From assembly GCF_014224155.1 (NCBI RefSeq), contig NZ_JAASUI010000001.1:372001-436000 (forward strand): DNA of 64,000 nucleotides, read 5' to 3'. Below the pieces are notes generated by a model. The model saw nothing but the letters and a program-made list of their open reading frames with translations, was not told the origin of the DNA and searched no databases. This document shows, piece by piece, positions 60,459-64,000 of this stretch. The first letter of the stretch is position 1, and every line of letters begins with the position of its first letter. A program made the position numbers and the translations under genes. The DNA comes from Listeria cossartiae subsp. cossartiae. GTDB lineage: Bacteria > Bacillota > Bacilli > Lactobacillales > Listeriaceae.

Positions 60459-63149
60459 ATGCGGAAAGTATACGAAATATTTATTTTAGACTGGCGCCGT
60501 CTCTTTAAAGCGCCTTTAGCTTTGTTATTAGTTATTGCACTGATTATTTTGCCATCTTTATACGCATGGTTTAATATTGAAGCACTTTGGGATCCGTATT
60601 CGAATACTTCGGGAATCAAAGTGGCAGTTTCGATTGATGATGAAGGCGCGGAAGTAGATGTGCCAGGGAAAAAGCCGCAACAAGTCAATGTCGGGGAAGA
60701 GCTCAAGAAAACGCTGGAGAAAAATAAAAAACTGGGCTGGACGTTTGTAAGTGAAGCGGAAGCCAAAAAAGGTGTGAAAAGCGGGAAATATTATGCGTCG
60801 ATTCACATTCCGAAAGATTTTTCCAAAGATATGGTTTCGGTTGTCAGTGATAACGTCACAAAGCCGACCATCGATTACTCCGTCAATGAAAAAATCAATG
60901 CTATCGCGCCAAAAATGACGGAAAGTGGAGCAACTACGATTGTTAATCAAATCAGCTCGGAATTTGTCGGCACGGTGAGTAAGGCCGTTTTGGAAGAGTT
61001 TAATAAAGCTGGGATTGATCTTGAAAACGAATTGCCAACAATCCGTCGCTTGAAAACCAAAGTATTCCAAGTGCAAGATGCTTTACCAGAACTCAAAAAA
61101 ATGGGCGCCGAGGCTGTCAAAATAGAAGCCAAACTACCCGAACTGAAAGCCAAAGCTAACCAAGTTGTCGAGCTAAATGAAAAAATTCCAGAGCTCAATA
61201 AAGCGACCGAAAATGTCTTACTTGTAGAGCAACAACTGCCAAAAATCGACCAACTAGGTCAAGATATTCTCGTGCTTCAAAAGAAAATTCCGGAAATCAA
61301 ACAAATCGCAGAATCGGTAAAAGAAGTGGACGAAAACTTCGGAACGATTAAAAAAACGGTCAATGACGCGGTGAATGAATCTGGGAAAGCGCTCGATGTG
61401 ATTGATACGGCGATGGCCGCAATACCAACCGTGGAAAAAATTGCTCAAAATGGTAGTGGCTACGTGGATAAAGTATCTGATTTTGCAGATGAAATTAATA
61501 AGTCTTTTGATACGTTAGCGCCTGCAATTAAACAAAATTTAACACTAATGAAGCAAATGGCAGACAATATTTATCAGGTCACAGAAGCGATTAAAAACGG
61601 TTCGATTAGTGCAGACCAAGCGATTGCGGAATTGAAAAAAATGGAACAAGATATTGATTCCTTGCAGCAAATGATTACGAAACAAACGGCGACTTTGGAA
61701 AGTTTAAACGAAACGTTACCAAATAAGCCATTTACCGATTTAATCACGAACTTAAAAACAATTAACGGCCAATTAGGTGTGCAAAAAGAAACGATTACAA
61801 AAGTCCGGACAGAACTGGAAAACGGTGCGCAACCTTCCGAGCAACTTTTAAATCAATTGAATGACGAAGCGAAAAATGTCAGCGCGAAATTGGACCAAAT
61901 TTTAGCCAACTACGATTCGGAAATTGTTCCCGCAATCAAAGTCGGCTTAAACCAAATTCAAGGAGATTTAAAAGACAGCCAAAAACTACTAGAAACCTTG
62001 CAAGCCAAAATCCCAGAGATCACGCAGGTGTTAAAAGATTCCAGAGAAACGCTGCAAACCGGCCAAAGCTACTTAAAAGAATTCCAACAACGCCTACCAG
62101 AAATCCAAAAAACATTGGACGAGGCGACTAAGGTAATCAACACCAAGCTAGATACCATTATCGCTGGCATTAACGAAGCAGCCAACTTTTACAAAAATGA
62201 TTATCCGAATGTAAAAGCGAATATTAAAAAAGCTGCTAACTTCATTCGCGATGATTTGCCAGGACTCGAAAAAGAAATTAACCAAGCGTCCAACCTCATC
62301 CAAGAAAAAATGCCGGAATTCGAAAAAGCGATTAAAATTGCGGCTGATCTTTCCAGAGAAGAGCTACCCGAATTTGAAAAAGCTATCAATAATGCAGCCA
62401 ACAAAATTACCGATTTCGATAAAAATTACGATTTGCAAAGCATTATCAAGATGCTCAGAAATGATGCCGACAAAGATAGTTCCTTTATTGCCAATCCAGT
62501 TAACTTAAAAGAAACAAGCTACTATCCAATTCCAAATTACGGCTCGGCAAGCTCGCCATTTTATACGGCGCTATGTTTGTGGGTGGGCGCGCTCTTACTG
62601 ATTTCACTACTGCGCGTTGATGTAGAAGTGCCAGCCGGTATATTTAGCCATTATCATCGCTATTTTGGCCGACTGCTAACTTTCTTATCAATCGGGTTAA
62701 TGCAGGCGCTCATCGTGACGCTCGGGAATATTTTCTTACTCGGCGTATCCATTGCAGAACCACTGCTCCACGTGCTATTCAGTATGTTTATCAGTGTGAT
62801 ATTTATGACAATTGTTTACACGCTCGTCTCGCTATTTAATAATGTCGGAAAAGGAATCGCGATTATTTTACTTGTTTTGCAAATTTCAGGAGCAGGCGGA
62901 AACTTTCCTATTCAAGTTTCGCCACCATTTTTCCAAGCGATTTATCCGTTCTTGCCGTTCACTTATGCGGTTAGTCTAATCCGGGAAAGTGTTGGGGGGC
63001 TTTACATGCCGACAGTCTGGATCGATATGAGCGTCCTTACCGGATTTGCGATTCTGTTTATCGCACTAGGAATTTTACTCAAAAAACCACTCGATAAAAT
63101 TGTGCCAAAACTCTCGGAAAAAGCAAAACGAAGCAAGCTGATCCATTAA
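60459..63149 (+). CDS. YhgE/Pip family membrane protein
   Basis: 896 residues: an N-terminal membrane helix (RLFKAPLALLLVIALIILPSLYAWFNI), a long extracytoplasmic region with coiled coils (about 200-660, heptads of E/K/L/A) and five or six C-terminal helices of ABC-2 type. The family includes phage-infection protein Pip and EsaA-related type VII secretion proteins; no other Esx gene is near. GGGGGTG precedes the ATG at 60459. Confidence 0.92.
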   Translation: MRKVYEIFILDWRRLFKAPLALLLVIALIILPSLYAWFNIEALWDPYSNTSGIKVAVSIDDEGAEVDVPGKKPQQVNVGEELKKTLEKNKKLGWTFVSEAEAKKGVKSGKYYASIHIPKDFSKDMVSVVSDNVTKPTIDYSVNEKINAIAPKMTESGATTIVNQISSEFVGTVSKAVLEEFNKAGIDLENELPTIRRLKTKVFQVQDALPELKKMGAEAVKIEAKLPELKAKANQVVELNEKIPELNKATENVLLVEQQLPKIDQLGQDILVLQKKIPEIKQIAESVKEVDENFGTIKKTVNDAVNESGKALDVIDTAMAAIPTVEKIAQNGSGYVDKVSDFADEINKSFDTLAPAIKQNLTLMKQMADNIYQVTEAIKNGSISADQAIAELKKMEQDIDSLQQMITKQTATLESLNETLPNKPFTDLITNLKTINGQLGVQKETITKVRTELENGAQPSEQLLNQLNDEAKNVSAKLDQILANYDSEIVPAIKVGLNQIQGDLKDSQKLLETLQAKIPEITQVLKDSRETLQTGQSYLKEFQQRLPEIQKTLDEATKVINTKLDTIIAGINEAANFYKNDYPNVKANIKKAANFIRDDLPGLEKEINQASNLIQEKMPEFEKAIKIAADLSREELPEFEKAINNAANKITDFDKNYDLQSIIKMLRNDADKDSSFIANPVNLKETSYYPIPNYGSASSPFYTALCLWVGALLLISLLRVDVEVPAGIFSHYHRYFGRLLTFLSIGLMQALIVTLGNIFLLGVSIAEPLLHVLFSMFISVIFMTIVYTLVSLFNNVGKGIAIILLVLQISGAGGNFPIQVSPPFFQAIYPFLPFTYAVSLIRESVGGLYMPTVWIDMSVLTGFAILFIALGILLKKPLDKIVPKLSEKAKRSKLIH

Positions 63150-63193
63150 TAATTTTTCTGTGATATAATTACGAGCGAAGAGGGGGCAGACTT

Positions 63194-63841
63194 GTGGCAA
63201 ATAAATTTAAAACATTAGATAAGATGGTTTACAATTTACTTCTTGAAAAAATTAAAAACGGCGAATTAGTGGTGAACCAACATTTAGCGGAAGAAAAACT
63301 AGCGACAGAATTCGGTGTGAGCCGTTCACCACTACGAAAAGCAATCGCAACACTCACTGCTCAAGGCATTGTCAGCTATCACGAAAATAGTGGCGCCGTT
63401 TTAAATGATGTCCTTATTGATGCGGCTCGCTATGTGCAATTAATGGAAACCATTGATATTTTTGTCGATGCTGCTATCGTCAAGGCTGCTCATTTTGGTT
63501 ATGAAATGGATGTCGAAAAACTGCATGAGCGCGTGACTGAGATGGAACGCTTTTCGTATTTAACCGATGTGGAAAATTATTTTGAGGCACATCACCGTTT
63601 TATTCTTTGTTTAATTAGTTTTGCTGAAAACCCCTACCAAGTTCGCATCGCCAAGCAAATTTTCTTCCAAATGGTTCATTTTTCTGATGGCATTAACATT
63701 TTTAAATCTGTCGAAATTAGAGAATGGACTAACAAAAAGAGTAAGCAGATTTATGAGCTACTCGCGGAAGAAAAAACAGAAGCCGCTAGAAAAACGATAA
63801 AGTCATTATTTGCGGAACTTACAATTCAAGCTTATAGATAA
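63194..63841 (+). CDS. GntR family transcriptional regulator (FadR/FCD-like)
   Basis: 215 residues from GTG, with GAGGGGG 7 nt upstream. Winged helix LVVNQHLAEEKLATEFGVSRSPLRKAIATLTAQGIVSYHEN, then a helical ligand domain with HHRFI. Clearly homologous to the 59776 protein in both domains. It ends the CorA-GntR-YhgE-GntR cluster. Confidence 0.9.
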   Translation: MANKFKTLDKMVYNLLLEKIKNGELVVNQHLAEEKLATEFGVSRSPLRKAIATLTAQGIVSYHENSGAVLNDVLIDAARYVQLMETIDIFVDAAIVKAAHFGYEMDVEKLHERVTEMERFSYLTDVENYFEAHHRFILCLISFAENPYQVRIAKQIFFQMVHFSDGINIFKSVEIREWTNKKSKQIYELLAEEKTEAARKTIKSLFAELTIQAYR

Positions 63842-63873
63842 AAAGAGCTGTCCATTTAGGACAGCTCTTTTTG
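63840..63873. terminator. Bidirectional terminator
   Basis: AAAAAGAGCTGTCC / GGACAGCTCTTTTT perfect stem. The converging gene on the right ends inside it. Confidence 0.87.
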
Positions 63874-64000
63874 ATATAGATTAAATCCATTTTTCACGCC
63901 TGAAAACGCGAAACCATAGCGTAAATACATTTGATTTAACTGTTCATTCGTTTCAATACAATCCAACCGAACAAACGGAATCGACCGTTCTTCCGCTAAT
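63856..64000 (-). CDS. GNAT acetyltransferase, C-terminal part
   Basis: The visible 47 residues, LAEERSIPFVRLDCIETNEQ then LNQMYLRYGFAFSGVKNG, end FNLYQKELS. They match the last strand-helix-strand of GNAT enzymes (xNxxLxxxYxxxGF). The N-terminus lies outside the window. Confidence 0.8.
   Translation of the reverse strand, partial: LAEERSIPFVRLDCIETNEQLNQMYLRYGFAFSGVKNGFNLYQKELS

Noticed and set aside
60558..61076. 172-codon open frame antisense to the YhgE/Pip gene
   Set aside because: Shadow of a long, well-supported gene; composition is unlike a protein and there is no start context.

Overview
The window is low-GC Firmicute DNA and looks like Listeria, most likely L. monocytogenes. Markers are an internalin-type LPXTG pair, a LtaP-type lipoteichoic acid primase, an FrvA-type metal ATPase with Fur/PerR-like sites, sigma-B-like promoters and the typical small regulator and transporter operons. 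No database was available, so names rest on motifs and on knowledge of the families.

Layout. 1-12.8 kb is a conserved backbone: metY (partial) behind an S-box riboswitch, an HdeD-like membrane protein with a sigma-B-like promoter, a Crp/Fnr regulator, bioY behind a BirA operator, a PadR/HAAS/DUF4097 operon, a GNAT protein, small membrane proteins, a MATE exporter, a MarR-ABC-ABC exporter operon and a rhodanese. 12.8-23.5 kb is an AT-rich accessory island. It opens with a decayed polymorphic-toxin C-terminus plus a truncated SUKH immunity gene and closes with a frameshifted PoNi-type immunity gene. Between them lies a complete peptide-signalling bacteriocin system. 23.6-27.3 kb carries two tandem lmo0610-like internalins. 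27.4-64 kb is backbone again: azoreductase/MarR/oxidoreductase, a membrane GDPD, a Ser/Thr kinase, a GDSL esterase, a large Cna_B LPXTG adhesin, an isochorismatase-like hydrolase, HAD, Rrf2 and methyltransferase genes, tRNA-Ser(CGA), an aldo-keto reductase, frvA, a transaldolase, ltaP, an APC permease, a glyoxalase, a CorA transporter and a GntR-YhgE/Pip-GntR set.

The most interesting system (13.99-22.48 kb) has an AgrC/BlpH-like sensor kinase, a LytTR response regulator, a LytTR-only protein, a C39-peptidase ABC exporter with its accessory protein, a DUF3267 protein with an HExxH motif, and at least five double-glycine-leader peptides. Several of these are too short for ordinary gene calling. 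Two look like short tryptophan-rich signal peptides (18 and 19 residues) and three like GxxxG-rich bacteriocins. Three promoters (exporter operon, DUF3267, bacteriocin operon) carry the same operator: two 9-bp ACCGTTTAA-like boxes with a 12-bp spacer (21-bp period), each pair ending exactly 33 nt before the -10. The inferred circuit is: exporter matures and secretes the pheromone, the kinase senses it, the LytTR regulator binds the boxes, and exporter, pheromone, DUF3267 and bacteriocin genes are induced together.
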